Below, in pieces: positions 11,301-21,767 of a DNA stretch of 64,000 nt. A program made the translations under genes and the position numbers. Each line of letters opens with the position of its first letter. The stretch's first letter is position 1. The notes beneath the pieces are model-generated. The model had not been told where the DNA came from. It made no database searches and saw only the letters and a list, made by a program, of their open reading frames with translations. The DNA comes from Camillea tinctor (Eukaryota > Ascomycota > Sordariomycetes > Xylariales > Xylariaceae): positions 62,001 through 126,000 of the forward strand of contig MU394058.1 of assembly GCA_022578605.1 (NCBI GenBank), given 5' to 3'.

Positions 11301-12778
11301 ACCGACATTCCTTTATTATTCAAGGGTGTAATCGGATGTGAATCCATCATCGAGCAACTAGAGGGCTACCAACAAGTTGTCAAGAACATGAAGGCCATGG
11401 GTGCTTCCGATACGGAGATCAGATCGCAAATCCCCTTCAGCTTCCTCTTCCGGGGGCCTCCAGGTAAGTGACAGTACATCTAGCACGTAGGCAAAGCGAG
11501 CCGGCTTGTTAACAAGTTATTCTAGGTACCGGTAAAACTAGTACGGCGAAAAAGATGGGGAAAGTCTACTACGACTTGGGATTTGGGAGAGAAGCATCAG
11601 TAGTTGAATGCTCGGCGACCGATTTGATTGGGCAATTCGTCGGCCAAACGGGACCTAAAGTTCAAGAGAAGTTCACGGAGGCACTGGGGAGGGTTCTCTT
11701 TATCGACGAAGCCTACCGGCTTGCAGGTGGTGGCTTCGCCAAGGAGGCAATGGACGAGATTGTCGACTGTCTAACAAAGGAAAAGTATCAATTCAAGCTT
11801 GTTGTCATCCTCGCAGGCTATGACAACGACATCAACCTCCTCATGAGGCAGAACCCAGGCCTCACAAGCCGGTTTCCAGAAACAATTTCCTTCTACAACC
11901 TCCCGGCTAACCACTGTCGCGATCTCCTCATGCAGTGCCTAGTGCAGAAGAAGCTCGACACAACCGAGCTCGAAGCCTCGCCAACCCTCGATATCGAGCT
12001 CCTCGACCTCTTCAGCATCCTCTCACGGACTGACTCCTGGGGTAACGCACGAGACGTACAGACGCTGGCAAAATCAATATTCTCGCGGATGATGAAAAAG
12101 AAGACCTCCAACCCCAGCAAAACCGTGCCCGAGGCCCTCGTGCTGGAGGTCATCAAGGCGATGATCAAGGAGCGCACCGAAAGGATGGCCGCCCAACAGG
12201 ACCCCCAATTCCCCATCGATCTCACCCCCCCCGGCCAGCAACAACCACAGCAAGCTTTCCATCAGCCCCCGCCCACGCAGACCTCAACAACCACAACCTC
12301 GGCCACCGCGCCGCCATCCCCCCCACCATCCCCGGAGCGCGTCAAGAAAGCCCCCGAAAAGGCCGCGCACCAGCCGCCGGTGGACCCGCAGCACGCCGTG
12401 CGCGACGCGGGGGTGTCAGACGAAGTATGGGAGCAGCTGCAGCGGGACCGAGAAGCCGAGACCCAGCGGCGGCGGGCGCTGGCGCTGGCGCAGAAGCGCG
12501 CCGAGAAGCTGGAGCGGGAGGTGCGCGAGCTCGCGGCGATCGCGGCGGCCGACGCGGCGCGGCGCGAGGAGCTGCGGAGGCTCGAGGCGGCGCGGGACGC
12601 GGCGGCGCGGGCGAAGCAGGAGCAGGAGGAGCGGGCCAAGCGGGAGAAGGCGCTGAAGGAGAAGCTGGCGCAGTCGGGGCGCTGCCCGATGGGCTACGAG
12701 TGGATACCCCAGAGCGGGGGGTACAGGTGTGCTGGCGGCTCGCATTTTGTGAGTTCTGGGGAGCTGGGGGGTGATTAG
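5324..12778 (+). CDS. ZNFX1/Hrr1-like SF1 helicase fused to three CbbX/SpoVK-type AAA+ modules
   Basis: Six exons (5324-6869, 6923-7933, 8073-8356, 8424-8908, 8966-11463, 11526-12778) encode 2,358 residues. The N-terminal SF1 helicase has Walker A GPPGTGKS (~513), motif II VEEAGEI (~777), motif III GDHKQLRP (~805), motif V TIDNYQGEES (~995) and motif VI NVLLSRARD (~1028). An NFX1-type Cys/His region follows (CGQHTCHRRCH onward, ~1109-1165), then a charged coiled coil. Three AAA+ modules come next: GNPGTGKTT with FLDEAY (~1384/1446), GNPGTGKTT with IIDEAY (~1663/1726), and GPPGTGKT with FIDEAY (~1940/2001). An Ala/Arg/Glu-rich coiled coil and a CPMGYEW...CAGGSHF end close the protein. Helicases of this group (human ZNFX1, fission-yeast Hrr1) act in RNA silencing or RNA sensing; CbbX/SpoVK ATPases remodel protein complexes. 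The combined role is unknown. All four nucleotide-binding sites look intact. Confidence 0.9.
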
Positions 12779-15508
12779 ACCGACGTACAACTACATGACC
12801 TAAGGAAGGATTAGGGGTTTAGGGTGGGGATGGATGTGGGAGGTGAGGATGGAAAGGGGGGAATGAATATTCCAAGACGTGTAAGTGCTTGGATAGTGGA
12901 TAGGAGTGAGAAGGTTATGCATGTATGTATGTAACCCATATATGTATCTAGGTACATATATGGGTATGTCATCGTACTACATAGTAAAGAACCTTCCTGC
13001 ATGTAGGTAGTTACCTAGGTGGGCAGTTGCCATTTGCAATAGATCTTCAAACTCAACTCGCAACCTATTACGACTACATGATATCAACCAGTGACACCAC
13101 GTGACACAAGATCACAAGGTCTACACTAACTAAACTAATAGATGGTTCGTGACACCATTTGTGAGACAACTTAGAGAAACGAAGGAAACTAGGTAGATCC
13201 CGGTTCTTAAACGAAGTATTTCAGAGAAAGTAAATATTTAAGCACTAGGTTCTGTATCTTCTATAGAATGCTTCTTAGGTCATTTCGAATGTTAGTAGTC
13301 TGCATAAGCTACACCCGCCTGCCTTTTACCAGACTATATATATTCAGGTATAACGAAGACAGAACTACCAGACAGTTGAAATTCAACTGAGCCATTATAT
13401 GTCGAGAGGTGACTATGTTAACCTAGAATACTAAAATATAGTCTGTGGAGTTGAGGCAAGCCATGATGTGGAGTTGTGGAACCTCAAGGCTTCTACACTA
13501 GGGTTAGAGCGCAGAGAGGGATGAGGAAGAGAATTTGGAAGTTGAGTTTTAGAAAATACCGCCAAGGTCTCTCTGTAGGTACCCAATTCCTCCCATACAT
13601 GCATCCTAGAAATATTATTTTCGTGATTTGCATTCACGACTAGCTCAGGTTTCTTGAACCTTCAAAAAACAAGTCATGAGACTTAGTTAACCTGTCGGCT
13701 ATAGGTGGGACCGTGGGACCGCGGGATCGATGTTAGGCCTCGGTGCTAGTGTAGAGACTACAGAATGCATAGGATATAGCATAGTTGATATTCGTAGTAT
13801 ATTCATGCATATGGGAAAGGATGCTGGCTGAGGAGGTCATACGTCTTGAAGCCTGTCTCAATTATCGTGTGTTTTGTTCTTTCCTGAACCGGCAAGTAAC
13901 CAAGATTGGGTGTCATTGCATCCGGCACTATATATAGGTTAGACTGGACAAGCTGCGGTTTTGACCGAGCAGAATACCTATAAGGAACATTCGAAGGCAG
14001 GTTGATATGCGAATACTCCGTACCTCCCTATGAGATCGTGAGCTGTGCCCCATAAACTCCGGTGCCCGGTACCCATACGCGGGATTAGTGGTCTACAATG
14101 TGACACGCGAGCAGGATGGAGGCTAGGACACAACGCCACTGGCTAGAGAAGAACCTGTGAAACTAGGGAGTTAGCAAGCCTTTCCCCGGGGAGGATCCAC
14201 ACGACTTACAAGGTGATGCAGTGTGTCTACTCATCGACTATTCTTCTCATTCACATCAGCACGTAACAGTACGACTAGAGAGGAAACGAGAATTTGAATA
14301 GAACTAGTAGTTGTAAAGATTGAATTCAGTATAAGTAAATATATATATATGGAATATAATCTACGTACTTGTTCAAGCCAACCTATACTGGCACAGGGAG
14401 GTGTCTCCTCACCTTAGTAAGTAGGCATCAATAGAAAAAACCATTCCGAGAATCTGAGAATTGAGTAATGAGTATAGGTAACAACATCATGTGAGGTTGA
14501 GAACTCGCAGCAACACACATACAATGTATGTACTGTATGTGGAACCTTGACGTCTAGCCGTCCAACTAGAAGCTATACTTAGAAGCCAATAGTGATAGCT
14601 GAGGCAGCTGATAGGCCCCAAGGTGTATACAGACTGGGTAAAGGTAGTTGCTTCCAAGTTGGTGCTTTTACATGTGCTCCTGGGGATGACGTAAAGCACG
14701 GGCCACATACGTAAAGCAGGTAACAGGGATCTTCTGGCATGGCCCAATAAAGTCCGTGCTATCAGATCCGGTGCCCCACCAGACTTGCCTTGCTTGCGGA
14801 CACGCTAACCTTGGCCAGGCATCGTCACCCAATCGCGCCGGATCGACAGTTCATCAAAACACCAAGGGTCGTCCCTTATTTTTTTTTCTTTCCCACTTTC
14901 CCCTTCCACCTACACCGCATTTATCATTCCATATGTATTAAACCTTACACCGACCCAGAGCGAAAAGGTGATCAACGACGCGACACCACTGCAGAAGAGT
15001 GGCATCGCTAGTGTCTTAGAAACCTTAGCCCTCGTAGGCGGGAAAAAAAAAAGAAAAGAAAAGAAAAAAAAGAAAAAGAGACGAAGAGGAAAAAAAAGGA
15101 GGAGGATAACCGACGTGTCAATCTTTGTCGAGTTTGGTTATTTGCTTTGCTGCATCTGCTGCTGTTGCTTCCACCAACTGCTTGGGTTTTGTTCCCTTTC
15201 ACTCTTTTTTTACTCCCAACCTCGAGAGTATCGGCTTATTGAAAGCGGCGACACCTACACGTATTGGAGGAGAGAGACAGAGCGTTAGCGAGAGGGGTTC
15301 GGTTCGGTTATCGTCAATTTACCTAGACGGCGCCATCGTCGTTTTAGCTCATACTGCCTCAACTCGCGCAGCCAACTGAGCTTTGTCGCACATCGCACGC
15401 TATTCCCCTCGAGCCGCCGAAAAATAACTCGGAAGGCTCACGATACTTCCAGCTACTGAGCAGCCAGCCTATTTATCCAAGAGACAAGTCCCGAGTCGGT
15501 CCTACGCG
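12779..15508. other. Intergenic region, no gene recognised
   Basis: No supported coding frame occurs in these 2.7 kb. There is a CACGTG hexamer at 13098-13103, a short AT repeat near 14339-14350, and a purine-rich block at 15039-15105 followed by T-rich sequence. The last few hundred bases are probably the leader of the Apq12-like gene. Confidence 0.55.
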
Positions 15509-16384
15509 ATGGATACCGATGACACGTGGGTGCTGAATGCTCTACAAGGTACGTCCCCGAGTCTAGCCATATGGTGCCATCTCCATATCCACCGCTATAT
15601 GCACGCATTCCCTACGCCCTAGATACATATCCGTCTGCTCCCCTCCCCTTCTCCCCCTTCGCTACCCTTAACCTATATCCACTCTACCCTACCCTCTTAC
15701 CAAACTTTGAAGCCTCTCATTTCGCTTGCTCCCCATCCCCCACCCTCTTTGTCACTCGGGCCTGAAACTATTCAACCCTCCATCCCATCTTTCTATCAAC
15801 TTCCACTCTCTATTTGAGACCTCGAGACTGACCACGTCTATCCACGTCGGCTCTCTTCTACAGGCATTCTCCCAGAGCAAACCCTCCACGTGCTACACGT
15901 GCACATACTCCCGCACGCCTCAGGCACCTTCCAAACCGTCAAGACCCAACTGTTCACGACCCTGCAACGCACCATGGCCACGGTGCAGCCCCTCGTCGAG
16001 CCGCTCTTCGAGCGCACGCTCATCGCCCTGCAGAACTCGCCCGACTTCGTGGTGCTGGCTGCTGCCGTCGGTACTATCTTTGTCATCTTCCAGATGATTG
16101 CCTGGGTACACCGCACCATGATGTTCTTCACCCGCCTAGCTCTGCGCATGGTCTTCTGGGCTGTTGTCGCCGGCCTCATCGCCTTCGCCTGGCAGCGGGG
16201 GCCTGAGGCTGTCATACGTGACATTGTCGTTTTCATCAGCAAGATCACCGGCTACGCCACCGTAGTCCGCGAGATTTGGTGGAGCGAGTACCAACGCTAC
16301 GACGCCCAGACTCGAAGTGCTAGCACCGCCGGCGCCGGCAGCCCGCGGACCGCCTCGGGCTACGGTGGAAGGGCCGGTTGGTGA
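15509..16384 (+). CDS. Apq12-like nuclear envelope/ER membrane protein
   Basis: Two exons (15509-15548 and 15864-16384) encode 186 residues. The 315-bp intron (GTACGT donor, CTACAG acceptor) splits after 13 codons in phase 1, joining LNALQ to GILPEQTL. The protein has two predicted membrane helices, about residues 75-95 (FVVLAAAVGTIFVIF) and 107-123 (MVFWAVVAGLIAFAW), separated by a short basic loop. A polar, Ser/Gly-rich tail follows. This hairpin with a short N-terminal helix matches the fungal Apq12/nuclear pore assembly and biogenesis family. Yeast Apq12 acts in nuclear envelope lipid homeostasis and pore biogenesis. The gene is convergent with GPN3. Family assignment rests on architecture and recall, so it is moderately sure. 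The intron is long for this window. Confidence 0.75.
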
Positions 16385-17068
16385 TGTTAATAAGATCCAT
16401 TAAGCTGTGGATAAGGGAGGGGGGAACCTGAAAATAAAAACAAAACAAAAAAATATATTTTATGATATCCGACGGGGACATTAGGCAGGGTGGTTATATT
16501 TAGTTCTTGGATGGAGTTAGTCGGAGTCGTGCTTTTTTTTGGTTTTGGTTTATTCTGTTCTCCTTTTCCTTTGTACACAAATTGGCATAAGTTGGGTCTC
16601 CTGTTGTTTTTTTGGAGAGAAGGGTTTTAAGGGACTGGTAAAACAAAAAATCAGCTATGATGAGTGATGAGAAATGGTAGCATTAGGGCAGCTTTAGGAA
16701 CTTGGGAGGAAAAGGAACTTGACATTTACCATCCTCTACTTCTCCCTGTCAGGTTTTTTATTCTATTTTCTTCGTTTTCCCCATTGTGTTGATATCAAAG
16801 TCCAGCGAAAAAGAAAGAAAAAAATACAAAAATACTACTATGCGCCCAACCATAAATACTCCGTCGCTATGCATCTAGATTGTTCTTTTTGATGAACCCG
16901 TAGAGATATAAACCATATTAACCAACCAACCCTAATTGCCTTCCGTAATCGAGCCCTCCCCCCCTCGCCTTACCCCTCTCCTGCCGGCCCGCCGTCTTCG
17001 TCGTCGTATAGTAAGTAGCTCATCCAATCACGAGCTTATATACACCGACGTATATACTTTACTGCGAC
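16385..17068. other. Shared 3' region of convergent genes
   Basis: These ~0.68 kb lie between the stop of the Apq12-like gene and the stop of GPN3, which face each other. They are T/A-rich with A-runs such as AAAACAAAACAAAAAAA and must hold both 3' ends. No ORF is credible. Confidence 0.6.
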
Positions 17069-18081
17069 TTATTCTTCCGGCTCGTCGAATTCGTCGTCTT
17101 TCAGCTCCTTGGGCTCCTGAGCCTCGTGGTACTGTATGCAGTCGTCGATGTAGCTCAGGATAGCCCCGACGCTCTCCTCGTCCTGGACGTCGAGCTTCAG
17201 GTAGCTCACCATGCTGAAGTTCTCGATCAGGCCCGCGACGGCCTTGTTCAGGCGCCGGAACCCGGCGCCCCGCATGAGGGCGTCCTTGTCCTGGGGATCG
17301 GCGGCATCGTCGTCTTCGGGGCGGGCGCCTTCCTCGCGCCGGCGGGCGACCTCGGCGGGGTCGTCGTCGAGCAGGCCGCTATCGGGGGTGACGAAGCGCT
17401 TGAGGTCCTTCTTGCGCACCTGGTCCTTGACCAGGTCCATCTTGGAGAGGATGTTGATGTGCGGCACCTCGAGCATGATCATGGCGCTCATGGCGCTGAG
17501 GGTGCCGGCGAAGAACTTGGCGCGGTCGACCACGAAGGTGGCCTCGAGCAGGTAGGCGGCGCAGAGGCGGATGTCGAGCGACCCCGAGCGCGTGAGGAAG
17601 CGCACCAGCGCGGGGAGGATCGGCACGTGCGTGTACAGCTCGATCTGGCCCGGCATGTCGAAGATGATGAGGTACTCCTCGGTGAGCGAGTCCAGCGCCT
17701 CGGTCAGGAAGTCGAGGTTCTCCATCAGGAACTCGAAGCAGTAGATCAGCCCGCCGTTGGGGCCCAGCCCCATCTCCTCCATCACGTCCTCGAGCGAGAT
17801 GAGCTCCTTGATGTCGAGGTCGGGCGAGTGCTCGAAGCTCTCGGCGGCGGGGTCGAGGTTGACGTAGAAGCAGGATCGCCGGTTCAGCTGCAGGTGCGTG
17901 ATGAGGGACGCGCAGAAGGTAGACTGGATCGAAGGGGAAAGGGGTTGAAGGGGATTTTCGAGGTTAGCGATGTATGTTTGGCGCTGGATGATTGGGGAGG
18001 CAACTGAGAAAGGAATAACATATTGGCCTGTACCTTTCCAGCCCCTGCGGGACCCATCACCATAACTCCGAACTTGCTCAT
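17069..18081 (-). CDS. GPN3: GPN-loop GTPase 3
   Basis: Two exons on the minus strand (18081-18034 and 17923-17069) encode 300 residues. The 110-bp phase-0 intron splits the P-loop GPAGAGK|ST. The N-terminus MSKFGVMVMGPAGAGKST is the G1 motif, followed by NLDPAAE (G2 region), GPNGG (the Gly-Pro-Asn loop that names the family), FDMPGQIELYTH (G3) and SKMDL (G4). Gpn3 works with Gpn1 and Gpn2 in cytoplasmic assembly and nuclear import of RNA polymerase II; that role is family knowledge. The Gpn3 rather than Gpn2 assignment follows the DVMEEMGLGPNGG and LLEATFVVD segments. An Asp/Glu-rich insert (~residues 210-240) and an acidic C-terminus are visible. The coding region is GC-rich, which creates long meaningless antisense frames. 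Confidence 0.93.
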
Positions 18082-20409
18082 GTTGGGTGTGTTGATGTTT
18101 GTTAATAGATACTTGACCAAGTAAGTAAGTAAGTATCGAAGCAAACAAAACTGGATAGGTTCAAGTGAGTAGATTACTTAGATAAGGTACTATGACGAAG
18201 GTACTATGACGAGATTGAAGCTTCAGCCTCTTAGTAGTAGTTTTGCTATAGATGGAACCCTCCAATGGAATTTTGGGTTGGAGGGGTTCTCTAAAGGTTC
18301 GCTATCAGCTTGTTATCGGATACTTTAACCCCACTCACCTTTTTTCTTCGGCCCAAAAAAAAAAGAAAGCGAATGAAATGACCCCGGTTAATGCATATAA
18401 TCCTATCAACGCCGAAAGTGGAGCTTCATGGACCTGAGTTTGAATGGGGTTTGCCTTAACCAGCATACTGGTAAAGTACCTCTGTACATATACGTAGTAC
18501 TACCTACTATGTAGTACATAACTTTGTATCAATATCATAGGACTAAAAGTATTCTAATACACTATAGGTTCAAGTCTAGCCGAATCTATGAATGTATTAT
18601 ACCTTACTTATAGTGTAGTACCGGGTCCGTGTTATCTCGCCGATATCCTACGTAGTACCTACTAACTAGATAAGTATAGTCCCTTTTCGTCTTCTATCCT
18701 TTCTTTCTCATTCGGAGGGTTTTTTCCTTTTTTTTTTCTACTACTCCGACTTAACATAATATCTATCCTATATTAGGTAGATACGACTAGGTAGGTTTCA
18801 ACATGTATCCGCGCCCCTCACCGCCCAATCCTCCTCTTCCTCCTTCTAAGACATAATACAGTAAGAAAATGTCGTTCGGTCCGGACGGAACGGGTGGGTT
18901 AACCAATGTCAGCGATCACGGAGGTTACTCCTCTTGGTATACATATGGTTGCACTATCTTGGCCGTTAGATACGTGTCTGCGAGACCTATGTGCCCCGGT
19001 CTAATCGATGGATCTATTGCCTGCTATGTAGATGGCAAAGGATTATGATAAGACGAAGGTTACACATGTCTTTCCCCATATTCATAGTACGTAGGTGAGT
19101 ACGTGGGTGGTGGTATGTGTGCGATCTACCTGAGTATCGATTATAGGACAATGATTTGAGGACCTCCCGATCTTTGTCTGGGAGGGGCACGGCTGACCCG
19201 TAGTTATAGTTGCCGTGCGGACGAGAACAGTTTAGAGAGGATAAAAGTGGTAGAGAAACGACTCAACCACAGATGCCGAACTTTAAGTCCCTGTAGATTT
19301 TCATGTTGCTGCACGTTTCCGGATGGGGCTTATGGGGACCCTACCAAGTTCAAGGTCTACCCCCGCGCAGACGTAAAAAAAAAAAACCTCTATTAACCTA
19401 AGTTAGTGTAAGTAGTATTAGACAAACCCACGTGCTAAAGTGGGAAAAGAAGGAGAAAAAAAAAGAGAGAGAGAGAACAGGCTAGACATAAAAGGGGGAG
19501 GAGTAGAAGAGAAAAAAAGCGAAGGGAAACGAGGAGCTTTGTTGGCTACATTAGAATAAGAGCTGGTTATTAGGTATATAGAGTACTTCGCTGACGGGGG
19601 GTTAAGAGAGGTAACCTAAAAAAGTATGTACAACTACAACTAAGTAGATAGGTACTTTGTGCTTCACTATGTGATAGGAATCTGACACACATTACAGCCT
19701 GTACTCAGGGCCACAACAACAAGGAACCAATCTCTCTCGCTCCCTACCATTTTGAGGCGTTTTTTGATAGAACCGTAGAGAAATAGTAAGAAATATTATG
19801 TAGGTTATGTGTAGGTCTTTGCCGATATCTGTACGTATTATGTACCTAGGTATGTATTATGTATGTATTTGCAATCAATTACAAGTAAAACTAAATTGAG
19901 TGTATTCCTCACACAAAGTCCAAAGTCCCCCAAAGTAAGTCCCCAGGTCTCCACCTTTTTAGCCTGCCCCTGCTTCCCCTCCAATCAATCCTGTCCCCTG
20001 TCCCTCTTGCTCTCTCTTTCCTCTCTTTCCCAACTAAACTCAGGGACACAATAGGATGGCACGCCTATCCACAACAGGCCTTAGCGTGTCAATGGTCCAG
20101 CGAAGATTGCGCCATTGCTCCCGGCCTTTTCGCCTGCCCCCTCCGATTTCCTCTCGGCTTAAAAAAATCTCCTTGCAGAATATCAATCCTCTTCTTCCCA
20201 TCCTCTTTTATTTCCCTCCATCCTTTCTCAATTTTTTATCCCCCTCTCCTCTATCTCCCTCTCTCTATTTCCTCACTTTCGGTATTTTCTGGGTGTTTGT
20301 TAGGCATAACTTCCCTTTTCTTTTTTTTCTTTTCTTAACTTAGTCAGGATTGGATCTTCCACTTATACCTTATCATCCTCATTTTCCTACATACTGGAAC
20401 CCTTTCACA
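18082..20409. other. Divergent intergenic region between GPN3 and SAM synthetase
   Basis: No coding gene is supported in the 2.3 kb between the two starts. It contains several short palindromic TACGTAGTA/TACTACGTA-like segments near 18490-18660 and 19800-19865, a CACGTG at 19428-19433, A-runs, and then strongly pyrimidine-rich DNA from ~19970. The right part is the likely SAM synthetase promoter and leader. Confidence 0.55.
19970..20345 (+). promoter_or_regulatory. Pyrimidine-rich promoter/leader of SAM synthetase
   Basis: The strand is dominated by C/T blocks at 19970-20030 and 20180-20345 (for example CTCTCTTTCCTCTCTTTCCC). Such CT-rich stretches commonly surround transcription starts of highly expressed fungal genes. 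The segment ends with T-rich sequence and CTTAACTTAGTCAG just before 20348, which looks like a 3' splice acceptor. A leader intron is therefore possible. No TATA box was pinned down. Confidence 0.45.
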
Positions 20410-21767
20410 ATGGCCACCAACGGGAACCACGTCAGCCTTATCAGCGCTCCCCGGAACCCCGGTGCTTTCCTCTTTACCGTAAGTCTTGATCAATCTTTTC
20501 CTAGGCCTTCTGGAGCTTCTGGGATCGAATCTGTCCCCATGCCCGCCAGCTTGGTGCTAACCATTCTCAACGTGTAGTCCGAGTCTGTCGGTGAAGGTCA
20601 CCCCGACAAGATTTGCGATCAGGTCTCGGATGCTATCCTCGATGCCTGCCTCAAGGAGGACCCCCTTTCCAAGGTTGCCTGCGAGTCTGCTACCAAGACC
20701 GGTCTGATCATGGTCTTCGGTGAAATCACCACCAAGGCTCACATTGACTACCAGAAGGTCATCCGAGGTGCTATCAAGGAAATCGGATACGATTCGTCTG
20801 CCAAGGGTTTCGACCACAACACCTGCAATGTCATGGTTGCCATTGAGCAGCAGTCTGCCGATATCGCTCAGGGTCTTCACCTTGATCAGGCTCTTGAGGA
20901 GCTAGGTGCTGGTGACCAGGGTCTTATGTTCGGTTATGCCACCGACGAGACTGAGGAGCTTCACCCTCTATCCCACCTTCTCGCCCACAAGCTGAACAAG
21001 GCTATGTCGGATGCCCGCCGCAATGGCACTCTCCCCTGGCTCCGACCTGACACCAAGACTCAGATCACCATGGAGTACAAGCACGACGGCGGTGCTGTCA
21101 TTCCCCTCCGTGTCCACACCATCGTTATCTCTGCCCAGCACAGTGAGGATGTTACCACTGAGCAGGTCCGCAAGGGTCTCAAGAACGAGATCATTGACAA
21201 GGTCATCCCCAGCCAGTACATTGACAGCGACACCATCCTTCACGTAAGTTTTTCTTGCTGCTTCTTTTTCACGAGTCGCTTAAAAAAATACTAACCGCCT
21301 TGTAGCTTCAACCCAGTGGTCTGTTCATCATTGGTGGACCTCAGGGTGATGCCGGTGTCACTGGCCGGAAGATCATTGTCGACACCTACGGTGGCTGGGG
21401 TGCTCACGGTGGTGGTGCCTTCTCCGGCAAGGACTTCTCCAAGGTCGACCGTTCCGCTGCCTACCTCGGCCGGTGGGTTGCCAAGTCTCTTGTCGCGGCT
21501 GGTCTCTGCCGCCGTGTGCTGGTTCAACTCAGTTACGCCATCGGTGTTGCCGAGCCTTGCTCTATCTACGTAGACTCATACGGCACTTCGAACAAGACTG
21601 CCGAGGAGTTGGTCGAGATTGTCAAGAACAACTTTGACATGCGACCTGGTTCGATTGCTAAGCAGCTTAACCTGACGCAACCGATCTACAACCAGACAGC
21701 CAAGTTCGGCCACTTTGGTACCAACCAGAGCTTCACTTGGGAGCAGCCCAAGCCCCTGAAGTTCTAA
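20410..21767 (+). CDS. S-adenosylmethionine synthetase (methionine adenosyltransferase)
   Basis: Three exons (20410-20478, 20578-21243, 21306-21767) encode 398 residues, the usual fungal size. The enzyme makes S-adenosylmethionine from methionine and ATP in the cytosol, supplying nearly all methylation. Signature segments are present: the ATP/methionine motif [11 protein letters not shown] at the start of exon 2, [15 protein letters not shown], and the glycine-rich P-loop-like GGGAFSGKD in exon 3. The catalytic and metal-binding residues in these motifs look intact. Introns of 99 and 62 bp are both phase 0. The gene has a long CT-rich leader consistent with strong expression. Fungi usually have one or two copies; SAM1/SAM2 numbering is not assigned here. 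Confidence 0.97.

Noticed and set aside
17126..18007. 293-residue plus-strand frame opposite GPN3
   Set aside because: It is the antisense shadow of the GC-rich GPN3 exon; its product is a Val/Glu/Leu/His-biased composition with no domain, while the minus strand has all GTPase motifs.
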